Shown here piece by piece: positions 10,753 through 21,614 of a stretch of DNA of 64,000 bases. Position 1 is the stretch's first letter; each line of letters starts with the position of its first letter. Under the pieces are notes generated by a model. It saw nothing but the letters and a program-made list of their open reading frames with translations, did not search any database and was not told the origin of the DNA. The stretch is from Calliphora vicina. Taxonomy: Eukaryota; Arthropoda; Insecta; Diptera; Calliphoridae. Made by a program: the position numbers and the translations under genes. The stretch covers positions 62,090,501 through 62,154,500 of the forward strand of contig NC_088782.1 in NCBI RefSeq assembly GCF_958450345.1. The letters run 5' to 3'.

Positions 10753-11530
10753 TATTAAGACGTACAACTGAGCCTAAATTTGGACTATATAAAGATATAT
10801 TGTTGAAGCCAAATTTGGCTAAACTACACTTTATAAAGACCTACAATTGAGGCTAAAATTGGAGCTACAATTGGACTATATATGAACCTACGATTGAAGC
10901 AACAATTGGACTATATGTGGACCTACGATTGAAGCAACAATTGGACTTTAGAAGGACCTACGATTTCAGCAACAATTGTACTATATAAGGACCTACGATT
11001 GGAACAACAATTGGAATGTAAAAGGACCTACGATTGAAGAAACAATTGACTATAAAAGGACCTAAAAATAAAGCAACAATTGGACTATAAAAGAACCTAC
11101 GATTAAAGCAACAATTGGACTATATAAGGAACTAAGATTGAAGCAACAATTGTACTATATAAGAACCTACCACTAAAGCAATAATTGAACAATAAAAAGA
11201 CCTATGATTGATGTAACGATTGGACTATAAAAATAGCTACGATTGAAGCAAAAATTGATTATAACAGGACCTGTGATTGAAGCAATATTTTGACTATAAA
11301 TGGACCTACGATTAAAGTAACAATTGGAGTACATTAGGCCTACATTTGAAGCAAGAATTGAACTATATGGACCTACGATTAAAACAACATTTGGACTATA
11401 TACGATTAAAACAACGTTTGGACTATATAAGATTGAGGCTAAAATTATAATATAGAATGCAAACATTGGATGATATATGGACCTATGATTGAAGGACTAT
11501 AATAGAAAGAAACCTTTTATTACCATAAAA
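10753..11530. repeat. ~35-bp tandem array, right part
   Basis: About 20 units of a 35-base repeat of the type GACCTACGATTGAAGCAACA followed by ATTGGACTATATAAG. Neighbours around 10880-11110 are only lightly diverged. The open frame on the minus strand here is a by-product of the repeat (a recurring YSPNVVLIV-like motif) and not a gene. Related degenerate units occur at 20490-20756 and 21032-21150. Confidence 0.85.
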
Positions 11531-11764
11531 CACAGAGCATTACCTTAGCGTAATGAATATTTGGGTTTGGTGTCGATTGGGCTTCACGTACGATCGCTTA
11601 CGCTTTGGGGTTATCGTAATGGATCTATTTTTCATCGCAAATAATGATTCGGTGCAAAAATTACTTTCTTTTATAAAAGCAAACATCTTTTTCATTCCTA
11701 TAAAATTAAAATTGTATAGTTTATAGGCAGGAATCAGACAATTATAAATAAAAATCCCACTTGT
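11531..11764. other. No feature seen
   Basis: Short spacer between the tandem array and a DINE-1-like element. Nothing recognisable. Confidence 0.5.
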
Positions 11765-12026
11765 TATACCCTTCATATACAGCGGAGTCGATTAAGACAT
11801 GTCCGTCTGTCTGTTGAAATCAACTTTCCGAAGCATACAAATAACTTACATACATGATTCTTACATCAGTATCTCCGGAATTCTTCCGGCTCGGTTGGTA
11901 TTTAAAATCGGTTCACAAATGGCTGAGATATAAGAAAAAAAACTCCTGTTCGATTTTTGACCTATTTTTTTACCTATATCTGGATTACTAATCAAAGACC
12001 TTTGCAATGACGTATATTATACCGTA
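11765..12026 (+). mobile_element. DINE-1-like element (hairpin family 2), 5' part
   Basis: It begins TTATACCCTTCATATACAGC, then GGAGTCGATTAAGACATGTC and a short GTCY microsatellite (CCGTCTGTCTG), the plan of Drosophila DINE-1/Helentron-type elements. It aligns with 34558-34850. At 12026 it is interrupted by a TA-flanked insertion and resumes at 15031. Non-coding and non-autonomous. Confidence 0.7.
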
Positions 12027-12412
12027 TGCGGAATGAAATTGAAACAAAAATTTGATACTTGACAAAAGAAAAAGTATTAGTGTTTTACGACTTATTTTGA
12101 ATTACGTTATGTTTTGCCTTAATACTTTAAAACCCCATTTGAAAATCTAGCTTTAAGTTATCTCAAAATGTTAAATGTTAAAAACAACTACCTTGAAAAA
12201 ACATTTGTAATTTTTTCCATATTTTATCAATTATCATCGGGAACAATTTGTTATATTTTACATCAAGTGGCAGAGAAAGCCAGAAAAGTGAACTTTTTTG
12301 GAAGTAAATAAACCTATTATTTATAAGATGTGCAAAGTAGCTCATAATATTTTTTCTAAAAAAATATATATGGATCTTAATCAATAAGATGTAAATTAGA
12401 AGTTTTAACTTT

Positions 12413-12463
12413 TTTGGAATTTGATTTGACCATCTAGAATTGATGGTCAAATCAAATTCCAAA
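12413..12463. repeat. 22-bp-stem hairpin
   Basis: A perfect inverted repeat, TTTGGAATTTGATTTGACCA-TC and its complement, around a 7-base loop (12435-12441). It lies inside the 3.0 kb insertion. Its function is unknown; it could be a cruciform-prone site or the remnant of a small MITE. Confidence 0.85.
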
Positions 12464-12860
12464 TTACCATATTATGAAATGAACAAAATTAATCATTTCA
12501 TAAAAAGAAACATCGGAGATTATTTTTTTTAAAACAAAGTTCTTCTTAACTGTTCCATCATCCAACTGTCACGCCCAGATGATTATGTTGTTTCCAGAAA
12601 TTCCAGACTTTCTAAAGTGAAAAAAATTTCAGGGTTTTTGGAAGTTTTTAAATAGAAGAGTTTTTATAGATTGTTTAAAATAAAAATCGAGAAAAATAAG
12701 ACCATAAAGCTCAAATAGAAGCTCAGAAAAGTGCTTACATCGGTATTTTCAACACCTGTCTATAAATTTCTTCATAACTGCCACAAAAGTACATGAATAT
12801 AATAAATTATTTGCTTACACTAAATCAATTCAATGGGCTGTTTTATAAAGGTTTTATAAA

Positions 12861-13154
12861 TTACTAGTTGATCGTCCCGGCTTCGCCCGGTAGCATTTAC
12901 TAATGTTATTTCTTCAAGTTTATTTGCAAATAAAATATCCAAATTTGTACTGCATACTTTAGGGAGCTTTTTTATTAAAGTTGACTGGACTCACAAAAAA
13001 AAGGGAATTTCCGAGTTTTACCCGGAATTTTTGATTTTTTTTTTACAAACTATCTCCTGAAAATTTCGAATCGAATAAAAAAAAATCAGCCAAATTGCTC
13101 CAGCCGTTCTCACGTGATGACATTACATACATGGACCATTTAATTTTTATATAT
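12861..13154 (+). repeat. Dispersed ~320-bp repeat, copy B
   Basis: Same head (ACTAGTTGATCGTCCCGGCT) and end (GCCGTTCTCACGTGATGACA) as copy A, with about 30 bases missing near the head. Its T/A tail abuts the start of the foldback element at 13152, so one inserted at the edge of the other. Confidence 0.75.
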
Positions 13155-14971
13155 GGGGCATTTCACGTCAAGTGAACCAACTTTTGAAATCGATGTCTTC
13201 CGATCGCGATGAAATTTGCACCAATGTTAGTTCTATTGGATAGTAATTCGGACACCATTTTTCAACAATATCGGTCAAGAACTCTCTGAGTTATAGGAGG
13301 TCAAAATTTGACATTTTGGCCAAACAGGTGTTTTTTTTATCCATATAACTTATTACCTATTGTTCTTAGCAAAATGTGTCCCAAATAGTTTAGATAGCTA
13401 TTTATGCAATCTTTCAAAAAAAAAAAATTAAAAAAATTTAATAAAATATTTTTGATTTTTTTTTTTTAAATCAAAAATATTTTTGACTTTTTTTTCAAAA
13501 TGGGCCCTTTTTATTTTTTTTTTTATTTTTTTAAGAAAGCTTAGGTCTTTTCCTAAGCGACCTATATGGTCGCTTAGTGGGATGCGAGTGGGATATCTAT
13601 CAAAAAAAATATTTTGTAACTCAAGATTTAAAATTTTTTAATTTTTTTACAAAATCAAAAACTTTGTTGACTTTTTTTAAAAAAATGGACCCATTTTTTA
13701 ATTTTTTTTTTGCTCAGAAGAAAGCTTATGTGTTTTCCTTTAACACCCTTTTTGTCGCTTAGTGGGATGCGAGTGGGATATCTATAAAAAAAATGTTTTG
13801 TAACTCAAGACATACAATTTTTTACTTTTTTTGGAAAAATCAAAAACCTTTTTGACTTTTTTTTCCAAAATGGAGTCTTTTTTTATTAATTTTTTTTTCT
13901 CAAAAGAAAGCTTAGGTCTTTTCCTTTAAAACCTTTTTGGTCGCTTAGTGGGATGCGAGTGGGATATCTATCAAAATAAATGTTTTGTAACTCAAGACAA
14001 AGGTTTTTAAATTGATTTTTTTCATATTTGTGTGTAAGTGTTTCTAAAACCTTAAAAATAAAAACCACAATAACTGACCGATAATAGCCACTGGAGGGGT
14101 GCATTATGAGGCCGACCGCTATTAATTTTCCACCCCCAAAATTTGTCTGAGTTTTGTATCTTGCGGCTTTTTTAGTCAATCCTAGAAGTAGTTTTCAGCG
14201 CACGTGATTTTCAATGTTAAAATATCAGGTGCCCCAGAAACAAATTTTTGGAATCAAGTGGAAATATTTTATGGCCCTTCTCCGAAGTACCAGTTTATTT
14301 ATTATTTTATGACATTTGACTTTAAGAAGTGGGTGGAGAGGTAGAAGTTGACAGGTAGGTTATTTATATGGTGGTTTATTTTTATTATTATTTATTTTTT
14401 TTATAGATATCCCACTCGCATCCCACTAAGGGACAAAAAGGGTGTTAAAGGAAAACACATAAGCTTTCTTCTGAGCAAAAAAAAAAAAATTAAAAAATGG
14501 GTCCATTTTTAAAAAAAAAGTCAACAAAGTTTTTGATTTTGCAAAAAAATTCAAAAATTTTAAATCTTGAGTTACAAAATATTTTTTTTGATAGATATCC
14601 CACTCGCATCCCACTAAGCGACCATATAGGTCGCTTAGGAAAAGACCTAAGCTTTCTTAAAAAAAAATAAAAAAAAAAAAATGGCCCATTTTGAAAAAAA
14701 AGTCAAAAATATTTTTCATTTAAAAAAAAAAAATCAAAAATATTTTATTAAATTTTTTTAATTTTTTTTTTCGAAAGATTGCATAAATAGCTATCTAAAC
14801 TATTTGGGACACATTTTGCTAAGAACAATAGGTAATAAGTTATATGGATAAAAAAAAACACATGTTTGGCCAAAATGTCAAATTTTGACCTCCTATAACT
14901 CAGAGAGTTCTTGACCGATCTTGTTGAAAAATGGTGCCCGAATTACTATCCAATAGAACTAACATTGGTGC
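13152..14971. mobile_element. FB-like foldback element with unique centre, right end truncated
   Basis: The left arm starts TATGGGGCATTTCACGTCAA, the same terminus as the elements at 27974-28509 and 47800-50332. The arms carry ~185-base tandem units marked by GGGATGCGAGTGGGATATCT: three on the left (13579, 13764, 13949) and two inverted on the right (about 14406 and 14595). The centre (about 14000-14400) is unique. The right arm ends at 14971, about 60 bases short of the full terminus. This plan (long inverted arms of tandem units with or without a central unique part) resembles Drosophila FB elements. Open frames here, with repeated GCEWDIYQ, are repeat by-products. Confidence 0.8.
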
Positions 14972-15030
14972 TTTTGGAAACGTTGGAAACAAATATAGCG
15001 TTTTCTGTTTTGTTGCAATTTCATTCCGCA

Positions 15031-15313
15031 TACGTTAAGTTGCACCTACAAATCGGAAAAATATATTTTTTAACCAGAATCACCAAAAGTTTTTTTTTTC
15101 GCTAAATATTAAAAAAAAAATGGAAAATCAAAAAAAAAAATTAAATTTAAAAAAACAATTTGAAAGAATTTTTTTTCCAAAAAATTAAAAAACAACTTTG
15201 GAAAAAAAATTAATTTTGTTTACCTAAAAATTTTCAAAATTTTTATTTTGAAGTATAATTTGGTGAAGGGTATATACGATTCGGCACAACCGAATATAGA
15301 TCTCTTACTTGTT
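15031..15313 (+). mobile_element. DINE-1-like element (hairpin family 2), 3' part
   Basis: It continues the element interrupted at 12026. Near its end is the stem-loop ATTCGGCACAACCGAAT, followed by ATAGATCTCTTACTTGTTTT, the same terminus as the copies at 34558-35112 and 50486-50873. One stem base is changed from the GCC seen in the better copy. Confidence 0.75.
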
Positions 15314-15400
15314 TTTATTGCAATGACAATATCAATTCCAATGTATGGCGTTGTAGTGATCTGCCCAGCTGCAAGCTTTAGGAGTCAATTTTCATCAAAT

Positions 15401-15520
15401 GAGTTTTATTTTCTGACGTGAAAAATAAAACTCCTCCAATAAGTTTTATTTTTTAACGAGAAAAATAAAACTCCTCAAATGAGTTTTTATTAATGATAGG
15501 AAATAAAAACTCCCTTTTTA
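15401..15520. repeat. Three 40-bp tandem units, each a weak hairpin
   Basis: Units start at 15401, 15441 and 15481 with (G/A)AGTTTTATTTT and end AAATAAAACTCCTC, so each unit can fold on itself. The third unit is more diverged. Confidence 0.8.
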
Positions 15521-17495
15521 ACTGTTTCATGCGAGCTTTTATTTTTACGTTGAAAAATAACTGTTTTAGAAGGATTTTTATTTTTAAAATTACAAAATAA
15601 CTTTATCGATATCGATGTTTAAAAATTATGTGCAATTTCCTTAAATTTTTAAGATGTCATAATTTTGGACAGGAATTTTATAAACACTTGCAATATACAA
15701 TTAATTTTGTTTAAAATTGGACATGTCAAATCCTACTGCTGTCCGCTTAGGGATGGATCATATATAAATTCTTATGTACTTAAAATTATTTTCCTTTTTG
15801 TAATTTTAGAAACATTTTAACCAAAATGTATATTAATTCTTATTAAATTGTTTCCTCCACTTATTTGTACAAGTATAGAAATGTATATGTCCCTATGTTT
15901 ACAGAATTTCAAGAGGGCGTTCTCAATATGTCTGCATTTTATTTGTATGTGCACACAGACACATCACACACACACACTCACACATGTACAAATATTAACG
16001 CATATATAGAAACGACCATAAGTTGGCATGTTTGAGCGTTTTGTTTGTTTGTTTGCACTTGTGTTTGTGGTTGACCCTGTTTCAACTACTTAGTAATTGA
16101 CATTTATTAATTGGAAAATAATAATTGACTTGGGTTGCACTGCAACTGTAGTATGAAAACGAGAAAAAAAAACACACAATAATAATGGAAAAATAACAAT
16201 ACATAGTTACTGACAAAGAATAGAATGTATAAGTTGGCACTTAACATGTAATGTGTGTATGTGGATTTATCTGGGGTTTTTGGGATTTTTAAATAATAAA
16301 ATATTTTACCAGAACATCCAAGTATTTGTACAAATTCCTATTGGCCAGACAAAGGAATAACATAAAATTCTCCACAAATGAAAGTAGATTTGTAGGAAAT
16401 TTTAAGAGTTTAATATTTGATAGTTATTCTTATTAGAGCTGCTGTTTCTTTTATATGTTTATTGCTAAAATTTCCTTAACTTTAACTGGCATTTCAGCAA
16501 AACCTACAGATGGTCATCAATTTAGTTTGGCCTTCTTGTTGCATAATTGTTTTCATTCTTTCCATTGACCTTCTGTTCAGCAGCAAGTCTTAATTCAATT
16601 AAAATCTAGAATTCTTTTACTCACTCGTGCCTGCAAAAAAAAAAATATTTTTTGAAAACAAGCAATTTGTTGTGCTAATTTATAAGAAACAAAATTCGTT
16701 GAAGCATTTTAGGAAAATAGCGAATGCGTTTCGTTGTTATTTTTATTTAAAAATTCTTTTTTGTTGTTTTGTTCTTGCTACACAAAATTTATTGCAGTCA
16801 TACATCTTTTTTCCGTTTTTTGCTTTTAAATGTTTTCATAAAAGGCAACCTTTTCATATTTCATGTTGTATAAGAAATTTTAACAAGAAAATGCGACCTT
16901 CAAAAGCAGACATACTCGTTCATTTACTCACTGACTAACTGACTGACTCACTCACTCACTTCCTCGTGCATTCACTTAGATACTTGGCACTTACTCAGTC
17001 AGGGTAATACTTAGTAGCAGCAGCAGTAGTAGTAGCACTTATATTACATTGTTGTATAGCAGTGGCAGTAACTGTAGTAGTAGTGGTGGTAATATGCAAT
17101 TAAACGTAACCACTTAAAATAAATTATATTAAATTTTTAGTTTAAAACCACCAACAACCCTCAACCATCACTTCCATCATCATCATTATAGGGTAATACG
17201 AGAGAACATATAGAATGAACAGAAAGGAAAAAAATATTTGTTAAAACCACCTATTTACTTGATACTATTTACCGCAACCAAGAGTTGAGTATAAAGTGCT
17301 AATGCAAGGAGATCTCAAAAGTTCATTTGAAACTTAACCTTGTTATTTTGTACAACTTTACACGATGACTATCAGCGAGCCCTAGTCAAGATAGAGAGAT
17401 TAACGTATAGCTAAGAATTTTAAATCTAGTAAAACAGTCCCAGTCTGACAGGTAAAGAGTGAGCTCGAAAAAATTTTTACATATCTCTATATATA
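15521..17495. other. No gene; microsatellites at 16930-17090
   Basis: Unique AT-rich sequence with dipteran-type CA/TG and ACAT runs around 15950-16000. Simple tracts follow at 16930-17090: GACT/CACT tetranucleotides, then CAGCAGCAG, TAGTAGTAG and GTAGTAGTGGTGG. No exon-like stretch is recognised. A 103-codon frame at 16627-16938 is low-complexity and unsupported. Confidence 0.6.
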
Positions 17496-17903
17496 AAAAC
17501 AAGTAAGATAGTATGGTCGGTCAAGTCCGACCATATAATACCTTACACCAAGTAAATGAGCAAAAACATTTTTCTTTTAAAATTTCTATAATACGGGAGC
17601 TATGACCAATTATGGACCGATCACCTTAAAATTAGGTCGTGTGATTTATGTCTTAATGAAAGTTATTTATGTTGAATTTTGTGTATATACCCACATTTTT
17701 AGGAGATGTATGCATGTTTAAGTGATTTTCGGAAGCGGTTCTATATGGCAGCTATGACTAATTATGGACCGATCGTAACAAAATTTGGTGACATGAATTT
17801 TGCATATATGAAACTTATTTGGAGCAAAAGAATGTGGGTGTTAGACTAATATTTTTGGGCGTTACAAACGTTACAAACGCGTTATACCCTCCCCACTATG
17901 GTG
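17496..17903 (-). mobile_element. DINE-1-like element (hairpin family 1), minus copy, truncated
   Basis: It reads inward from the terminus AACAAGTAAG and the hairpin GGTCGG...CCGACC. It aligns in reverse with the fuller copy at 31184-31830, reaching the 5' part near CCCCACTATGGTGG. It is followed at once by a plus-strand copy of the same family, giving a head-to-head pair. Confidence 0.75.
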
Positions 17904-17908
17904 GGCTA

Positions 17909-18396
17909 GGTCCAAGGACCAAGCCCATTGCAACTGGCTGAAATAGGTCCATTATTTCACCTAGGCCCCATACAAATGTACTTCCGAAATTGGACTTTAT
18001 CTGTCATAAATGTTTAATTTATATATGTAGCTACACAAATTCCGCTCCAACTAAGTTTTATATACACAAAATTCATGTCACCAAATTTTACGATCCGTCC
18101 ATAATTAGTCCCATATAGACCCGCATCCTGAAATCAGTATTTGCATAAATCTCTTAAAAATATTGGTATACACAAAAAATTCAACATAGTTAACTATAAT
18201 ATAGACATAAATCACACGACCTAATTTCATGGTGATCGGTCCATAATTGGTCATAGCTCCCATATAAGGCCCACTTCAAAAAATCACTCAAAAATATAAC
18301 TTATTGAAATTTTAAAAGAAAAATGTATTTGCTCTTTTACTTAGTTTAGGGTATTATGTGGTCGGGATTGACCGACCATACTTTCTTACTTGTTTT
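17909..18396 (+). mobile_element. DINE-1-like element (hairpin family 1), plus copy, 5' truncated
   Basis: It starts in the middle of the family (equivalent to about 31436 of the full copy) and ends with the terminal hairpin GGTCGGGATTGACCGACC and TTTCTTACTTGTTTTT. The T-run joins the truncated copy C of the ~320-bp repeat. Confidence 0.8.
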
Positions 18397-18398
18397 TA

Positions 18399-18624
18399 TT
18401 CGATTCGAAATTTTCAGGAGAAGGTTTATAAAGAAAAAAAAGTACCCGGAATTTTTTATTTTTTTCAGTCAACTGTAATAAAAAAATCTCCCTAAAGTAT
18501 GCAGTACAAATTTATATATTTTATTTGCAAATAAATAAGAATAGACAGGTGTATGTGTGTTGGAGAAACTTGAAGAACTAAAATTAGTAAATGCTACCGG
18601 GCGAAGCCGGGGCGGTCAACTAGT
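18399..18624 (-). repeat. Dispersed ~320-bp repeat, copy C (truncated)
   Basis: Reverse complement of copies A and B, ending with GGGCGAAGCCGGGGCGGTCA. The distal third is missing where it meets the DINE-1-like element. Confidence 0.75.
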
Positions 18625-18741
18625 ATGTTAATAAAAATGAAACCACTTAACTTACAATTTTTATTTTTTTTATTTGATTGAAATTATTATTTCAATTTAC
18701 AAAAAATAGTATTTTTATAGTTCTAATCAATAGTGATGAAT

Positions 18742-19702
18742 TTATGAACCTTCCATTAAAAATTTTATAGTGCTTTCTGTGACTTTGTTGGAACACATAG
18801 TCCATCTCCGTTTAATAGCTACCACACTTGTGGACACCTTTTTTGTGCTCTTCAATTTTCTTATAACAAGAGCCCAATATTTCTCCACTAGCGTTAGCTC
18901 CAGGCAGATTGTAGGATTGGCTTCTATTGGTACAAATACCACATTATTGTTCTTTTACCACTCAAGACCTTACTTGCCATAGTGAGAGGCTGCCAAATCA
19001 GGCCAAATATAAGTGGACACATTAAGAAGTCTTATGAATGAATTGTAAACTTTCCTTGATTTAAATTTCGGTATGTACAGAACCATTTGTAACAAATGTT
19101 TGTCTTCTTTTGCCGCAACTACACTTTGCTTGCCATTGCCAGAATTTTTTTTTGGAAAATTTTCGGCTTTTGGGTCCTAAACTTTTCTACAATATTACTG
19201 CGAGCATCAGCAACATAAGTTTCGTCATCCATTATTCTGCAGGAATATTTTTTTTTATAAAACTTGACTTCAATTACCGACCTATGTTTTTGGGCTCCAA
19301 ATTTTTAGCACCGTTTCTGTCTCGAACTTTTTGGGCCTTGTATGTTTTTAAACCTGCACTGGCTTTAACTTTTCGTACCAAATAGTCCTAGTACTGATCT
19401 AACCGGGCTGCCTTCCTACCGGATGTGTTGGGAGCTCTTAATAATGCTTTCTATTTATTGGCTTTAGAAATGTCATGTGGACCATTCCTTTTACCTGAAC
19501 CAGCTTCTCTATCAACGGACAAGTTCTCCCGATACTGTTTAATAATATTGAAATCAGTTTGATTGTTTGGCCAACTTTTCGTACGAAGTCTTTTCTCGTC
19601 ACTCATTTGAATCAAATTAACATAATTGACATTAAACATAATAAATGACATACTTTTCAAAGGTAACTCAAATAATACTTGGGTTAAAAGTTTTAATAAC
19701 AA
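18742..19702 (-). pseudogene. DD37E-type Tc1/mariner transposase, degenerate
   Basis: Reading the minus strand, pieces of one transposase appear in order. An N-terminal region (about 19500-19600) carries SDEKRLRTKSWPNNQTDF. A middle part (about 19130-19240) carries MDDETYVADARSNIVEK, with the first acidic residues in MDDE. The C-terminal part (18745-18942) carries NFVPIEANP-like sequence and VEKYWALV, which aligns with the catalytic Glu block ELRPIERYWAL known from this family. The expected Asp of WPDLASCHY lies in the damaged stretch between the last two pieces. Several stops and frameshifts separate the parts, so it is dead. An N-terminal fragment of the same family is at 29440-29770. The neighbouring mariner relic at 19734 is a different family. 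Confidence 0.7.
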
Positions 19703-19733
19703 AAGTGTGTTAAGGTTTTTTCGATCTCACTCC

Positions 19734-20330
19734 TTAGTTATCACTTATCAAGCCAATATCGGAAGAATCAAGCCAATATCGAATACTGTATTCCAAAGTG
19801 AAACGTATTCCGGAGAGAGCGTTCTGCATCGATCGAAACAAAAAGTATTCGGAGGGGGCAAGGTCTGGACTATAAAGCGGGTGAGGCAAAACTTCCCAAC
19901 CACTTGTTTCTAAATAATTTTTAACAGGTATTGAAATATGTTGTCGAGCATTGTGATGATAAAATATTACGGTTTCATGTCTAGCCGCTTTGGTGCCCAT
20001 TCGGCTGATTGGCTGGGCTTCAAATACGATTTGCTTGCTTTTGAATGAATCCTGCTGCTCGCAAACATTTTGATATTGATGCCTGATTAGCGGCCAATGA
20101 TATTGCAAGCTGTTGTTGTTTGACAACAATTTTCATGGATTAATGTCTACAATTCTTGGTGTTCAATCGTTTTTTTGCATGCCTTGGCGATCTTGGTCTT
20201 CCATGTCAAACACATTCACCATAAGCTTTGGTGAGGAATCGATGTACTTGAGCAGCACTGCTTCGACATTCTCGAAGCAGAGAAAACGTTGTTGTTTACA
20301 CTATAATATTCAATAACTAAGAAAGAATAA
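19734..20330 (-). pseudogene. mariner transposase fragment (DD34D type), inactivated
   Basis: The minus-strand translation contains ETVIFYHHNARQH, YLETSGWEVLPHPLYSPD and LAPSEYFLFRSMQNAL, which align with the mariner catalytic blocks HDNARPH and SPDLAPSDYHLF. The second catalytic Asp is changed to His (HHNARQ) and the third Asp to Glu (SEYFLF). The upstream part (20150-20300) reads FENVEAVLLKYIDSSPKL in frame before stops break it. The first catalytic block (TGDEKW) is not present, so only the C-terminal half plus an N-terminal scrap remains. No terminal inverted repeats were found. Confidence 0.75.
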
Positions 20331-20399
20331 ATGACAGATATGTACCCTTCAAAATGAAATATAAGTTATTATAAACAAAACCCGCGTTCAAAAGATACG

Positions 20400-20756
20400 C
20401 TATCTACTGTAAATCCTGCAGTTTAAGTCCTATAATAGATTAGAGCTTTCTCTTTCCAGATTTAAGCATAAATTGGAAGATCTATCTAATTGACTATTTA
20501 AAATTCTACGGTTGACTATAGGACTATATAATTTTGTCAATATTAAGACCTACGATTGAACTTTAAATTGGAATATTTAAACTGGACTATACAAAGTCCA
20601 ACGTTTGGCGTTTAAATTGGACTGTAAATAGATCTTTGAGTGAAGCATGAACTTGACAATATAAAGTCCACCAATTGAACTTAAAACTAAACAAAATTTA
20701 CAAAGTTAAGATGGACCTAATAATGAATCTTAAACTGGTCATTAAAAACGTTACTA
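20400..20756. repeat. Degenerate units related to the 35-bp array, left block
   Basis: From about 20490 there are loose repeats of GACTATATAA and CCTACGATTGAA-type words, like the array at 8660-11530 but more decayed. The block is interrupted by a TTAA-flanked MITE and continues at 21032-21150. Confidence 0.55.
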
Positions 20757-20760
20757 TTAA

Positions 20761-21027
20761 CCTTCGCTTTACCAAAGGTTTTTTATGTACATGGTTTACC
20801 AATATCCACCCGGGTGACACTACACTTCTATAAATATATGCGACGAACGAAATTTTAAAAAATTGAAAAAACCTTAAAAAAAGTTTAAAATGGTTCTATT
20901 AAATTCTATAGAACTCAAGAATTTGTTCAGTGAGTACAAATTTCATTTAAATCGAAACAAAATTAAAAAAAATATTAAACCAATAAAATCGATGTGGTCA
21001 CTCGGGTGGGTATTGGTAAAGCGAAGG
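20761..21027. mobile_element. piggyBac-like MITE (267 bp) flanked by TTAA
   Basis: The inverted ends start CCTTCGCTTTACC and are flanked by TTAA at 20757-20760 and 21028-21031. TTAA duplication is the hallmark of piggyBac elements. In the right arm the end continues directly into AATACCCACCCGAGTGACCA; the left arm has the same block (AATATCCACCCGGGTGACAC) after 27 extra bases, probably an internal insertion or duplication. Non-coding. Confidence 0.8.
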
Positions 21028-21031
21028 TTAA

Positions 21032-21614
21032 AGCTTTAATTGAATTGTATAAAGATCTAAAATTAAGGCTCTAAATGGATTTTATAATGTCCTATGATTG
21101 AAGTTAAAATTACATTATATAAATGCCTGCTATTGAAGCAACATACACAGAAACATTATAAAATAAGCAAACAGAAAAAATTTTATGAAATTTTGTGTTT
21201 TAATTTAAAGGACATTTAAAAACTGCCCTCGTATAAATACACATACATACACATATGAGAATTTTCGTAAATTTGGCAGAGACTGTTACGACTGAAACAC
21301 CACTACACTCTCTGCTCAAGGACAATTGAACAAAAGAATTTACATCGTTTATTTTCTACGTTTTTGTGCCATAAAATTTTGGTTTTATTTTCCGTTTATG
21401 GTTTCAAAGAGTTAAGGAATCTTCTTTGCACATGCAAATACAAAAAACACACATACATTCTTATTGACAACCAACAGACTTTCGCACACACATATGAACA
21501 TAAGTAAACGTACGTGTTTATATCCTGCACTATGGAGATGAATTCAGAGAAGCCAATATGAATGTGTTACGAAAAACTATAACTTTTAGTCATTTTTTGG
21601 TTTTAAAGAAGATA
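21032..21614. other. Tail of degenerate 35-bp units, then nothing recognised
   Basis: Repeat-like words continue to about 21150. After that the sequence is AT-rich with ACATAC microsatellite words and no gene-like feature. Confidence 0.5.

Larger units (their letters stand above)
12027..15030. mobile_element. TA-flanked insertion (3.0 kb) splitting a DINE-1-like element
   Basis: Both ends read TGCGGAATGAAATTG(A/C)AACA in inverted orientation (12027-12049 and 15008-15030). TA lies outside each end (12025-12026 and 15031-15032). The DINE-1-like host reads continuously across the insertion when compared with the uninterrupted copy at 34558-35112. A TA duplication with ~22-bp inverted ends fits a Tc1/mariner-superfamily element. 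No transposase is present. The interior holds unique sequence (12050-12860), copy B of the ~320-bp repeat, and a foldback element that fills most of the right half. Confidence 0.85.

Noticed and set aside
8660..11530. 35-bp repeats as a CRISPR-like array
   Set aside because: The units are contiguous without unique spacers, are diverged, and the genome is clearly eukaryotic.
13577..14614. Recurrent short proteins with GCEWDIYQ in foldback arms (also 48232-49821)
   Set aside because: They repeat because the arm units repeat, appear on both strands, and consist largely of translated A/T runs; no protein family is recognised.
16627..16938. 103-codon frame in unique sequence
   Set aside because: Low-complexity Lys/Phe-rich translation, no recognisable domain, and it ends in microsatellite sequence.
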